A stretch of DNA of 64,000 nucleotides from Paenarthrobacter sp. GOM3. GTDB lineage: Bacteria > Actinomycetota > Actinomycetes > Actinomycetales > Micrococcaceae. Shown here in pieces: positions 8,762-15,856 of the stretch. The translations under genes were made by a program, and so were the position numbers. The notes beneath the pieces were generated by a model. The model did no database searches and was not told the origin of the DNA. It saw nothing but the letters and a program-made list of their open reading frames with translations. How positions within the stretch are numbered: position 1 is the stretch's first letter; every line of letters starts with the position of its first letter. The stretch lies in contig NZ_CP136562.1 of NCBI RefSeq assembly GCF_018215265.2, positions 3,472,001 through 3,536,000 of the forward strand. The letters run 5' to 3'.

Positions 8762-10192
8762 TTACTGGTCGATGTCCACGTCGTTCTTGGCGACGACGAT
8801 CGAGTCGTCGATGTCGTTGTACTCGACATCGAGGTCGTTGTCGGCGATAACCGTGTTGTCCTCGACGTTGGTGTAGTCCACGTCCACGTCGCCCACTGTG
8901 GTGGAGTTGTCCTCCGTGTAGGTCAACTCGTTGTCCTGCACCACCAGCGAGTCGTTGATCACCTGGACATCCTCCACGTCCACATCAACATCGGTGGAGT
9001 TGAAGGAGTCCGCCACGTTGACGGAGTTGTTCGAGTTATCCGTGTTCGTGGTTGTGTTGGTCGTCGTCGTCGTCGAGTTGTCCGTGTTGAAGGAGTCCTC
9101 GATTTCGACGTCGATGTCCGCGTCAACGTCTACGGAGTTGTCCTGCGAATTGTCGTTGAACGAATCCGAGATGTTGTTCGTGGTGGTGTGAACCGAGTTG
9201 TCGGTCTCCTCGTTGAACGAGTCCTCGATATCGACATCCACGTCCACGTCGGTGTTGTAGGAACCGTCGGTGTTGTAGGAATCCTTTGTCACCGAGTGAT
9301 CGTCGTTGAACGAGTCCCTGACGTCGATGTCCGTGTTGCCCACTTCAACGTCGCCGTCGCCGGACTCTGTGATGTTGACCGAGTTGTCCGTGGAGTGGTC
9401 ATCGTTGTTGGTGGTCGTGGTGGTGGTGGTCGTGTTTCCGGAGTCCCTGACGTCCCCGCCGGCTGCGATGGCCCCATCTCCCGAAGCAGTCACGGCGTCC
9501 TGGTTGAAGAACTGCGTGACGTCGCCATCGGCCCAGATGTTCTGGTTGACCGACTGGTCGGTGATGGTGTCGCGGTCGTCGATGTTGGTGGTGTACGAGT
9601 AGTTATTCACCACGTGGATCAGCTGCTGGACAGCGTGAGCGTGATCATCGTAGTCATCGCCCCCGCCATGCCCGCCGCCGTCGTGCTCATGGTCGTCGCC
9701 ACCATCGTGGCCGTCCCAGCCACCGCCGGTTCCGCCGTGCCCGCCGTCGTCGTGCTCATGGTCGTCGCCATCATCGTGGCCGTCCCAGCCACCACCGGCA
9801 CCGCCATGCCCGCCGCCGTCGTGCTCATGGTCGTCGCCACCATCGTGGCCATCCCAACCACCGCCGCCACCGCCATGCCCGCCGCCGTCGTGCTCGTGGT
9901 CATCGTTGCCGGCATTGTGGGGGCGTCCGCCGCCTTGGCCGCCGCCTTCCCAGCCGCCTGTGGAAGCGTGGTTGCCGCCAGTGTTGTATTCGCGGTCGAA
10001 CGAGGAGCGTGCGTTGATGGGTGCGTAGTCCAGGACCACGGGCCGGGCGGCGTCGACATCTGCCGAGGAGACGTGGCGCAGGCCAGCCGCGGACAGGGCA
10101 GCGTCCGGGTTACGTACAAACTCTTCGGCTGCGTCAGGATCGTTGAACAGGCTCATCAGGAACTGCACGAGCTGTTGTGCGAGTGTAGGCAT
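8762..10192 (-). CDS. IniB-like repeat protein
   Basis: 476 residues, three parts. Residues 1-65 (starting MPTLAQQLVQFLMSLFNDP) look like the IniB N-terminal domain, with the DYAPINARSSFDREYN border. Residues about 85-177 hold four tandem 23-residue repeats rich in Gly, Asp and His (units like DDHEHDGGGHGG then GGWDGHDGG). Residues about 180-476 are Asp/Asn/Thr/Ser-rich, with recurring DSFN, DVDV and NSV elements and almost no Lys or Arg, suggesting a beta-solenoid or disordered chain. No signal peptide is seen. In mycobacteria iniB precedes iniA and iniC, as here. Molecular role unknown; His-rich repeats could bind metal. Confidence 0.78.
   Translation of the reverse strand: MPTLAQQLVQFLMSLFNDPDAAEEFVRNPDAALSAAGLRHVSSADVDAARPVVLDYAPINARSSFDREYNTGGNHASTGGWEGGGQGGGRPHNAGNDDHEHDGGGHGGGGGGWDGHDGGDDHEHDGGGHGGAGGGWDGHDDGDDHEHDDGGHGGTGGGWDGHDGGDDHEHDGGGHGGGDDYDDHAHAVQQLIHVVNNYSYTTNIDDRDTITDQSVNQNIWADGDVTQFFNQDAVTASGDGAIAAGGDVRDSGNTTTTTTTTNNDDHSTDNSVNITESGDGDVEVGNTDIDVRDSFNDDHSVTKDSYNTDGSYNTDVDVDVDIEDSFNEETDNSVHTTTNNISDSFNDNSQDNSVDVDADIDVEIEDSFNTDNSTTTTTNTTTNTDNSNNSVNVADSFNSTDVDVDVEDVQVINDSLVVQDNELTYTEDNSTTVGDVDVDYTNVEDNTVIADNDLDVEYNDIDDSIVVAKNDVDIDQ
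9660..9935 (-). repeat. four 69-bp tandem repeats coding for His/Asp/Gly-rich units
   Basis: The marker TCGTGCTC starts at 9681, 9750, 9819 and 9888, an exact 69-bp period. The period is a multiple of three, so unit gain or loss keeps the frame. Each unit encodes 23 residues with three or four His and several Asp. Confidence 0.85.
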
Positions 10193-10299
10193 TGGAGTGC
10201 TCCCTCAAATTCTGTGGTGGGTGGTAAATGGCCCGGCGCCTTTGCCGGGCTCCCACTCAACGTATGGCCTGGGCCAGGGGCGGGGCATCGGGGCCGGTC

Positions 10300-10350
10300 C
10301 CCCTACCGGTCACCCCACCGTTAGGGGATCCGGGGGATTCCCGTTAGGGG
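10300..10350 (-). promoter_or_regulatory. candidate LuxR-type binding repeats upstream of the IniB-like gene
   Basis: Three copies of one 10-mer: CCGTTAGGGG at 10318-10327 and 10341-10350 (direct, 23 bp apart) and the inverted copy CCCCTACCGG at 10300-10309. The first and inverted copies form an inverted repeat with an 8-bp spacer. They lie 108-158 bp upstream of the start at 10192, in the 175-bp gap after the LuxR gene. Confidence 0.5.
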
Positions 10351-10367
10351 GTGGAGGGGGCGCCCGG

Positions 10368-12407
10368 TCACGGAGGTGGGTACCCCTCCCCAAAGGCCAG
10401 CCGGAGCCGGACCAGCAGTTCGGAACGGTTGTCGGCCCCTAATCGACGGCGCATCCGGGCTACGTGGTGCTCCGCCGTGCGGGGCGAGATGTAGATGGCT
10501 TCACCGATTTCGCGATACGTCTTGCCCTCCAGGAGCAACCGTCCCACTTCCCGTTCACGGGCGCTCAGCCCTGAAGTGTCGGGCATGCCGGGGACGTCCA
10601 CCGCATCAGGCAGGGGCGCGCTTTGATCCTGGGGCCGGGCAGCTTCCGCCCCTTCGGAAGGCACCGCAGCGGTGGTTGCACCCTGCGGGTGAATATCCCG
10701 GGCGCAGGCCAGCAGCCGTACCATGTCGCGCCGTTCATCGGCGTGCGCGGCGGCGTGGCCCGCCAACCTTGCTCCTTCCCAGGGCATCCCTACCGCAGCC
10801 AGCCCGCGGGCCGCCGTTTCGACGTCGGATGCTTCGAACCGGCTGGCCAGCACGGAAACCCAGGCCTTTCCGCCAGCGGCGAGGACGGAGGCAAGATGGC
10901 TATGTTCGGATGCGCGCACCAAAGCAGCAGCATGTGGGGCCAGTTCGGCGGGGCTTTCGCCCAGCAATGCGGCCTGCACTCCAGCCCAGTGCAGGGGAAC
11001 CGACCACAAAGGCGGGTTCCCCAACCGGCCCAAGAGCTCCCAAGCACCATCCATATAGGGCGAAATTCGTCGCGTTTCCCGCAGCCTCGCTGCGGCGATG
11101 GCCAATTCCCCCCAAGGCAGCAGGCTGTAGAGGTCCACGGACACGTGCATCATCGCCTCACGGGCCCGGTCCCAGGCAAGCACCAGTTGGTGCACTTCGC
11201 TGCCTCGCCGTGCCAGGGCCACGTCCAGTGCAGCGAGCAGGAATGTATCCCGCGGCGCCAGGGGCCAATGGTTGGCCTTGACGGCCTCGTTGATGGCCAG
11301 GCGTGCTTCGTCGGGGTTGTCCTGTTGCATGGAACACCACGCCTGAAGCAGGAAAAGCCTGGGCCGGCTGGCATCTCCACCCTGGCCGGCGGCGATAGCG
11401 GCTCTGAGCACCGTGTCCGCCACAGCGGGTTCCCCACTGTGGATCGCACAGAGAGCCGCCAAGGCAGCAGGGGTCTCCGGCAGGGGAATCGACGCGCCCG
11501 CGGCGTTCATCATGTCGGAAGCTCGAATGAGTTCGGGCAGCGCGCGTTGCGGTTCCTGCCCCAGGGTCTGCCTGAGCCCCTGGTGGGTCAACGTCAGCGC
11601 CACCGCCAGGAGCGTGGGCGAGCCGGCCTGTGGCGCGGCGGCCAAGAGTTCGTCGGCGCCCGTTGCATCACCCGCGCCGATCATGGCCACGGCCGCCAGC
11701 GGGGCGGAATCGGCGATCCTGACAGGGCCTACCCACCTGTAAGTGTCCGCACTGCGGGCCAGCATGCCCCGATGCGCCCACACGGCAGCAGCTACGTCCA
11801 CCCCCAGGCGCAGTCCGGGGGGCTCGGGCAGGGCCAGAAGCCTGTCCACGATTCTTCCGGCAGCGTCCAAGTTACCGGTAGCCGCAGCCGCTTGGGCCCG
11901 CCGTGCGGCGGTGGGAAGCTCCGGAGCACCGGCAAGGAGTGCCTCGGCGAAGAGATCGGCTGCCAGTTGCGGATCGGCCTCCAGCACCCCGTCCGCCCAC
12001 CGTTCCAGCTCCCCTGCCACGCGGGGGTCCTTCAACCCGCTCCTGGCCAGGTCCCGGGCAACCTCACCCAAGAGCCTCTCCTCCTGCAGGATCTTCCCTA
12101 CCAGTTCCCGCTGCAGGGCCCGGAGTTGAGGCTTGGGAACGCTGTTCAACAGGGCGTATTGGACCGTCCCCACTACGGTTCCATCCGGAGCGAGCAGCCC
12201 TGCATCCTTGCCGGCCGCCACGGCTTCTTCGAGCCCGTCACGGTTTTCCAATTCAACCGGCAGCGGTCCGGGCAGCGTGAACCCTACCGACAATGCCAGG
12301 AGGAGCTCCCGGAGCACCGCATTGTGGCCACCGAGGATCGCATCGGGCCGACCCGGAGTTGCATCCTTGCTGGTGTTGGTTCGGAAAGTATGGTCTGGCC
12401 CTGTCAT
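10368..12407 (-). CDS. LuxR-family transcriptional regulator (large, TPR-like)
   Basis: 679 residues. A C-terminal LuxR helix-turn-helix (about 610-672) reads LSAREREVGRLLLEGKTYRE and continues with SPRTAEHHVARMRRRLGA. The remaining ~600 residues are Ala/Leu-rich helical repeats resembling the TPR-like part of LAL regulators, but I see no Walker A or B, so it lacks the usual ATPase domain. Its start lies 2 bases from the stop of the Hsp70-like gene. It ends just before the promoter region of the IniB-like gene, so it is the obvious candidate activator of that promoter. Confidence 0.87.
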   Translation of the reverse strand: MTGPDHTFRTNTSKDATPGRPDAILGGHNAVLRELLLALSVGFTLPGPLPVELENRDGLEEAVAAGKDAGLLAPDGTVVGTVQYALLNSVPKPQLRALQRELVGKILQEERLLGEVARDLARSGLKDPRVAGELERWADGVLEADPQLAADLFAEALLAGAPELPTAARRAQAAAATGNLDAAGRIVDRLLALPEPPGLRLGVDVAAAVWAHRGMLARSADTYRWVGPVRIADSAPLAAVAMIGAGDATGADELLAAAPQAGSPTLLAVALTLTHQGLRQTLGQEPQRALPELIRASDMMNAAGASIPLPETPAALAALCAIHSGEPAVADTVLRAAIAAGQGGDASRPRLFLLQAWCSMQQDNPDEARLAINEAVKANHWPLAPRDTFLLAALDVALARRGSEVHQLVLAWDRAREAMMHVSVDLYSLLPWGELAIAAARLRETRRISPYMDGAWELLGRLGNPPLWSVPLHWAGVQAALLGESPAELAPHAAALVRASEHSHLASVLAAGGKAWVSVLASRFEASDVETAARGLAAVGMPWEGARLAGHAAAHADERRDMVRLLACARDIHPQGATTAAVPSEGAEAARPQDQSAPLPDAVDVPGMPDTSGLSAREREVGRLLLEGKTYREIGEAIYISPRTAEHHVARMRRRLGADNRSELLVRLRLAFGEGYPPP

Positions 12408-12409
12408 GC

Positions 12410-14614
12410 CTAAGCCACCGAGGTCGACGCGTTATCCAAACTCGGGCTGTTTTCCGTGGTCGAAGGCGGCGGGACAGGTGTTGGGTCGGTTATGGGTGCG
12501 GGATCCTGCGTTGGGGCCGGATCTGCCAGCGGCGCGGTTGGTTCGGGAGACGGCGGCGCGGGGTCCGGCGCAGGTGGAGGAGTCACTGGATCCGGAGCCG
12601 GCGGCGGGGTCCCGGGGTCCGTGACCGGCGGCGCGGTCCCGGGGTCCGTGACCTGCGGCGGGGTCCCGGGGTCCGTGACCGGCGGCGCGGTCCCGGGGTC
12701 CGTGACCTGCGGCGGGGTCCCGGGGTCCGTGGCTGGGGGCGGGGTCCCAGGGTCCGTGACCGGTGGCGGTGTCCCTGGAGCGGTTGCGGGCGGAGGTGTT
12801 GGGCCACTCGCCGCCCCTCCGGGCTCCGTGGGCGTGGAGGGTGTGCCGGAACCCGGCGTCGTGCCCGAACCCGGCGTCGTGCCGGTTCCGGGTGTGGTGC
12901 CGGTTCCCGGTGTGGTGGGCGTACTGCCGGTCCCGGGCGCCGCACCGGTTCCCGGAGTGGTCGGCGGAGTGCCAATGGTCCCGCCAGCGGCCGCTCCGGC
13001 CTGACCCGGAGCCCTGGCCGACGTGCCGGGGCTGGTTCCGGCCGGTCCGTTCGCTACCGAACCGCGTCCTGTCCCGGTGGCCTGCTGCGCCGGGTTTCGT
13101 CCCGCACCGGTTCCAGCCCGGGTGACGCCAGTGCGTGCACTGGCTTCAAGTCCCGTCGCCGGTGCCCCCGCCACAGGAGCAGCGGCTGCAGCGTCGCCAC
13201 CCGCCGCACCGTCACGTGCCCCGGAAACCTGGGTGCCGCCGTCGCGCATGACATCAGCGGCTTGGGTCCCGAACATCGATGCGAGCAGTCCGTTGCCGTC
13301 AGGGCTCTGGGCAGCAGTCGCCGTGGCAATGGTCAGCGCCGTGGCGGCGGCAGCGGCTGCCGCTGCTAATCTGGCGCGGGGGCGGGGCGCGTGCCTGCCG
13401 GGACGGGCAGCTGCCGCCTTCACCACGTCAGTACCGGGGACACGGGTGATGACGCGCGGCCGCGCGACCACCGGTTCCTTGGGGGTCACAGCCACTGAGT
13501 GGGCCGCAGCCGCTGCGTGGGCCGCAGCGTCAGCCACCTGGGTCAGCCCTGCCAGCGCGGCACCGCGGCAGATGGACGACTTGGGATCGGCGTCCACCGC
13601 AATGGGGCGCCCCAGTTCAACGGAAATCAACTCGGCCACTAGCGGAATGCGCGAGGACCCGCCGATCAGCAGCACCGCGCTAAGGTCCTGTGGCTCAAGA
13701 TGGTTACTTAGCAGGCTGCGCTCCAGCGCGTCCACGGTCTCGCGGAGGGGCTGTTCGATCATTGCCTCGAACTCGGAACGGACCAGCCGAACCGACTGCT
13801 GTGTCCCGGGAAGCGCCACGGCAACGCTGGCTTCGCTGTCCATGGACAGGGCTTCCTTGGCTTCCCGGCATTCCCGCCTCAGCCGCGAAAGGGCGGCCAG
13901 GGTCTCCGGCGATGTGGGGTCCAGGCCCTCACCGGCGCTGCCGAGGTGCTGCATCACGTGCCGCAAAACGGCGGCGTCGAAATCGGCGCCGCCAAGTGTT
14001 TCTATACCGGCCGGCCGCCCGAGGAGTTCAAACTTCCCCGCCCCCGCCTTGCGCAGGATGGCAGTGTCAAAAGTGCCGCCGCCAAGGTCGTACACGGCAA
14101 TGACGCTGCCGTCCTCCACCCGGGTCTGGGATGCGTAGTGCAGTGCGGCCGCTTCAGGCTCGCTGAGCAACGTCACCGCTTCAAGGCCCGCGACATTCAA
14201 CGCGGCCAGCACCAAGGACGTGCGGTGCTCACCCCAGGCCGCCGGGTGCGTCATGAGGATCGACGACGGCGAACTTCCCTCGCGCTCTTTGGCGCGGTCC
14301 ACCACCCACCGGGCCATGGAGGCGTAGACGTCTTCCGGCGCCACCCAATGGTCCCCCACGGACAGGGGGACGGAATCCCCGATCCGTCGCTTGAACTCCC
14401 GGACCATCCGCTGGGGATCGTCCAATCCACGCCGCTCGGCGGGTTCTCCCACCAAAACCCGGCCGTCATCGGCGTAGTAGAGCACGGAGGGCACGGCGCT
14501 GCCGTGCAATCCCAGGGGAAGGATTTCCGGTGGTGGTACTGGCCCCTGGTGGGGCCTGGCCAGTGCTGCTGCGGTAAAACTTGTCCCGACGTCAATGGCG
14601 AGAACATAGCTCAT
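12410..14614 (-). CDS. Hsp70-like ATPase with transmembrane segment and Pro/Thr-rich tail
   Basis: 734 residues. Residues 1 to about 370 form an actin-like Hsp70 nucleotide-binding domain: phosphate 1 VLAIDVGTSF (4-13), phosphate 2 DLGGGTFDT (near 175), adenosine motif LLIGGSSRIP (near 315). The DnaK substrate-binding domain is absent. Instead there is a hydrophobic Ala-rich segment (about 413-435) that could span the membrane, then about 300 residues rich in Pro, Thr, Gly and Ala with repeats such as TDPGTPP. First gene of the cluster; the LuxR gene follows 2 bases later. Likely a membrane-anchored sensor or chaperone-like ATPase with an outer stalk; that topology is inferred. Confidence 0.85.
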   Translation of the reverse strand: MSYVLAIDVGTSFTAAALARPHQGPVPPPEILPLGLHGSAVPSVLYYADDGRVLVGEPAERRGLDDPQRMVREFKRRIGDSVPLSVGDHWVAPEDVYASMARWVVDRAKEREGSSPSSILMTHPAAWGEHRTSLVLAALNVAGLEAVTLLSEPEAAALHYASQTRVEDGSVIAVYDLGGGTFDTAILRKAGAGKFELLGRPAGIETLGGADFDAAVLRHVMQHLGSAGEGLDPTSPETLAALSRLRRECREAKEALSMDSEASVAVALPGTQQSVRLVRSEFEAMIEQPLRETVDALERSLLSNHLEPQDLSAVLLIGGSSRIPLVAELISVELGRPIAVDADPKSSICRGAALAGLTQVADAAAHAAAAAHSVAVTPKEPVVARPRVITRVPGTDVVKAAAARPGRHAPRPRARLAAAAAAAATALTIATATAAQSPDGNGLLASMFGTQAADVMRDGGTQVSGARDGAAGGDAAAAAPVAGAPATGLEASARTGVTRAGTGAGRNPAQQATGTGRGSVANGPAGTSPGTSARAPGQAGAAAGGTIGTPPTTPGTGAAPGTGSTPTTPGTGTTPGTGTTPGSGTTPGSGTPSTPTEPGGAASGPTPPPATAPGTPPPVTDPGTPPPATDPGTPPQVTDPGTAPPVTDPGTPPQVTDPGTAPPVTDPGTPPPAPDPVTPPPAPDPAPPSPEPTAPLADPAPTQDPAPITDPTPVPPPSTTENSPSLDNASTSVA
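12600..12790 (-). repeat. 27-bp tandem repeats in the Pro/Thr-rich tail
   Basis: About seven units of GTPPxVTDP (nine residues, 27 bp), with variants GTAPPVTDP and GTPPQVTDP. DNA similarity is high enough for slippage or copy-number change in frame. Confidence 0.8.
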
Positions 14615-14678
14615 GGCTACCTCGAAAGTTCACATGGCACCGCGCTGCGGTCTTCATCACAAGCGGGTCCTGAACAAG

Positions 14679-14692
14679 TTAGCACCTGCTAA
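14679..14692. promoter_or_regulatory. palindrome upstream of the Hsp70-like gene
   Basis: TTAGCACCTGCTAA has perfect 6-bp arms with a 2-bp centre, 65-78 bases upstream of the start at 14614, in the 174-bp gap that holds the promoter of the cluster. It is a candidate operator; the regulator is unknown. Confidence 0.4.
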
Positions 14693-14788
14693 GCACGTGC
14701 AAAAGGCTCAGTTGCTACATCGATTTGTTGATTTCGAGGCCGACGCCGGACATCCTGTGTATCTTTCCTGCTCAGGCCGGAAGTGAGT

Positions 14789-15856
14789 CTAAAGTCCCGA
14801 GTAGGAGTGCAGGCCCTGGAAAACCGTGTTGACGAGCGTGAAGTTGATAATGACGCACGCGTAACCAACAATGGACAACCAGGCAGCGCGGGTTCCGGTC
14901 CAGCCGCGAGTGGCGCGTGCGTGCAAGTAGCCTGCGTAGACAACCCAGATAACGAATGTCCAGACTTCCTTCGGGTCCCAGCCCCAGAACCTGCCCCAGG
15001 CCTTCTCGGCCCAGATGGCACCGAACATCAGGGTGAAGGTCCAGCCGATGAAGGCGATTGCGTTGATGCGGTAGGAAAGGTTCTCGAGGCTCAGCGCGTT
15101 GGGCACCACCCGCATGAACGCGAGGTTGTCCTTGCGACCGGCGGCGAGGTTCTTCTGCCGGTAGGACTGAAGCAACTGCAGCACGGACATGGCGAAGGTC
15201 AGGGTAAACAGTGCCGAGGACAGGACCGCAATGGAAACGTGGATGATCAGCCAGTAGCTCTGGAGGGCCGGAACCAGGTGGCCCACCGGGGTCCAGAACG
15301 ATACGGACGCGGCAACCAGCATGATGATGGCCAGGCCCAGCACGAATGTGCCCAGGAACCGCAGGTCGCGGCGGATGAGGGTGACCAGGAAGACCGCGAC
15401 GGCCACGAACGCACCCGTGGTGAGGAACTCGTACATGTTGCCCCACGGCACACGACCGGCGCCCAGCGCACGGGTAAGGACACCCGCGGCGTGGATCAGC
15501 ACGCCGAGGACAGTCAGGGCCACGGCAATGCGCGCGGGTACGCGCCGCTCCGCGGCGTACTTCATGTCGCCTGCCGCAGTTCCGCCCTCAACGGTGAGGC
15601 TCGACGTCGGCCGTTCGGCGCGGCCTGCCGGCCCACCGGCGTCTGCCCCTCCCAGGGCGGCACCTACGCGACCGGCCGCAACCGTCACCTTTTCGCTGGC
15701 CGAACTGGCCGCGGCCTTAAGGTCCACGGCTTGGAACGTCTTGCTGCTTTTCGCCAAGTCCCAAGCGAAGGCAATGAACGCCACGGTGTACGTGCCGGCG
15801 GCCAACAGCATGAACAGCTCGCTGTACTGGCCCAGGGTTTCGTTGATGGCTGGCAT
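14789..15856 (-). CDS. ccsB: cytochrome c biogenesis protein CcsB (CcsA/ResC-type)
   Basis: System II haem-handling membrane protein that works with ResB to bring haem to the outer side for attachment to apocytochrome c. Several transmembrane segments and the Trp-rich haem motif WGRFWGWDPKEVW are visible. I chose the ATG at 15856 (355 residues) because it overlaps the resB stop as TAATG; a longer frame to 15928 would run inside resB. Last gene of the operon. Confidence 0.93.
   Translation of the reverse strand: MPAINETLGQYSELFMLLAAGTYTVAFIAFAWDLAKSSKTFQAVDLKAAASSASEKVTVAAGRVGAALGGADAGGPAGRAERPTSSLTVEGGTAAGDMKYAAERRVPARIAVALTVLGVLIHAAGVLTRALGAGRVPWGNMYEFLTTGAFVAVAVFLVTLIRRDLRFLGTFVLGLAIIMLVAASVSFWTPVGHLVPALQSYWLIIHVSIAVLSSALFTLTFAMSVLQLLQSYRQKNLAAGRKDNLAFMRVVPNALSLENLSYRINAIAFIGWTFTLMFGAIWAEKAWGRFWGWDPKEVWTFVIWVVYAGYLHARATRGWTGTRAAWLSIVGYACVIINFTLVNTVFQGLHSYSGL

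Noticed and set aside
8300..10324. A 674-codon plus-strand frame opposite the IniB-like gene.
   Set aside because: The frame is a by-product of the Asp/His/Gly repeats read backwards (Val/Asp-rich); the minus-strand gene has start signals and operon context.
10623..12413. A 596-codon plus-strand frame opposite the LuxR gene.
   Set aside because: No motif, no start signal; the minus strand has an unmistakable LuxR helix-turn-helix.
12293..13369. An Arg/Gly-rich 358-codon plus-strand frame opposite the Hsp70-like gene.
   Set aside because: It is the reverse reading of the Pro/Thr repeats.
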